Shown piece by piece: positions 52,671 through 52,779 of a stretch of DNA of 52,779 bases. The stretch covers positions 1-52,779 of the forward strand of contig JABLYX010000031.1 of NCBI GenBank assembly GCA_018265615.1. Reading direction: 5' to 3'. How positions within the stretch are numbered: position 1 is the first letter of the stretch; each line of letters starts with the position of its first letter. Source of the stretch: Lentisphaeria bacterium (GTDB taxonomy: Bacteria > Verrucomicrobiota > Lentisphaeria > Victivallales > Victivallaceae). The position numbers and the translations under genes were made by a program. The notes under the pieces were generated by a model. The model did not search any database, was not told the DNA's origin, and saw nothing but the letters and a program-made list of their open reading frames with translations.

Positions 52671-52753
52671 CCCGGCAGAAAAAGCGCGGTAAACATTGCC
52701 GCCCGGCAGAAAAGCGCGGTAAACATTGCCGCCCGGCAAAAAAGCGCGGTAGG
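52671..52753. repeat. Tandem repeat, three units of about 30 bp
   Basis: Units start at 52671 (31 bp), 52702 (30 bp) and 52732 (partial, about 22 bp); the shared core is CCCGGCAGAAAAGCGCGGT. The first two units also carry a small dyad CGGTAA/TTGCCG around ACA. The array sits 15 nt upstream of the cassette E pseudopilin start and continues almost to the window edge. Repeated operators for a regulator are one reading; replication slippage is another. Confidence 0.7.
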
Positions 52754-52779
52754 CGCCGCGGAGCGGATGTGAACGGACT

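Noticed and set aside
52671..52753. Tandem repeats as a CRISPR array
   Set aside because: Units abut with no unique spacers and no cas gene is present.

Overview
The window is GC-rich and reads like a chromosome fragment from the PVC superphylum, most likely Lentisphaerota (Victivallis-like). Three things support this. There are five pseudopilin-like genes with near-identical N-termini (FTLIELLVVIAIIAILA) beside sugar-degradation genes. There is a GreA factor fused to a ~540-residue N-terminal extension, an architecture I know from Chlamydia and other PVC members. And there are many regulator plus glycoside hydrolase cassettes. The taxon is an inference; no rRNA or other marker confirms it.

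Layout. 1-1351 is the 5' two-thirds of pnp, leaving the window. 1603-9777 is a surface-glycan cluster: a decayed GT2 remnant, a GT9 heptosyltransferase, two paralogous GT-A-like transferases, a Wzx-type flippase, a DXD transferase, an FkbM methyltransferase and a small secreted beta-sandwich protein. 9897-15258 is mostly housekeeping: a hypothetical protein, phosphoglycerate dehydrogenase, a metallophosphoesterase and the GreA fusion. 15464-17071 holds a GH43-like enzyme and an Rrf2/IscR-type regulator.

17193-40596 is a run of sugar-utilisation cassettes interrupted by a McrBC restriction pair. They are: (A) pseudopilin, FAD oxidoreductase and pseudopilin, divergent from iclR and a GH37-like gene; (B) araC divergent from a NodB/deacetylase-barrel gene; (C) GntR/PBP1 regulator, pseudopilin, secreted GH5-like enzyme; (D) GntR/PBP1-type regulator, pseudopilin, secreted clan GH-A enzyme with a CBM9-like tail, GH130/GH43-like propeller enzyme. 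A further cassette (E), pseudopilin plus secreted GH51-like enzyme, closes the window at 49986-52656. Cassettes C and D share the same order (regulator, pseudopilin, secreted hydrolase) with overlapping or nearly touching genes. I consider this repeated module the best candidate for an undescribed system: a pseudopilin may serve as the cell-surface partner of each hydrolase, in the role SusD plays in Bacteroidota.

40635-48472 is a nucleotide-sugar block on the minus strand: UDP-glucose dehydrogenase and UDP-glucuronate decarboxylase (UDP-GlcA, UDP-Xyl), a GT4 transferase, Gmd and Fcl (GDP-fucose), and a WbpP/WbpO-like pair (UDP-GalNAc/GalNAcA). It probably supplies a capsule or O-antigen. A DAACS dicarboxylate/amino-acid symporter follows at 48664-49971.

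Many genes are preceded by clear sigma70-like promoters whose -35 is typically TTGCAA/TTGAAA and whose -10 is typically TATATT, at 16-17 nt spacing. I located these by eye. I see no rRNA, tRNA, CRISPR array, transposase or prophage.
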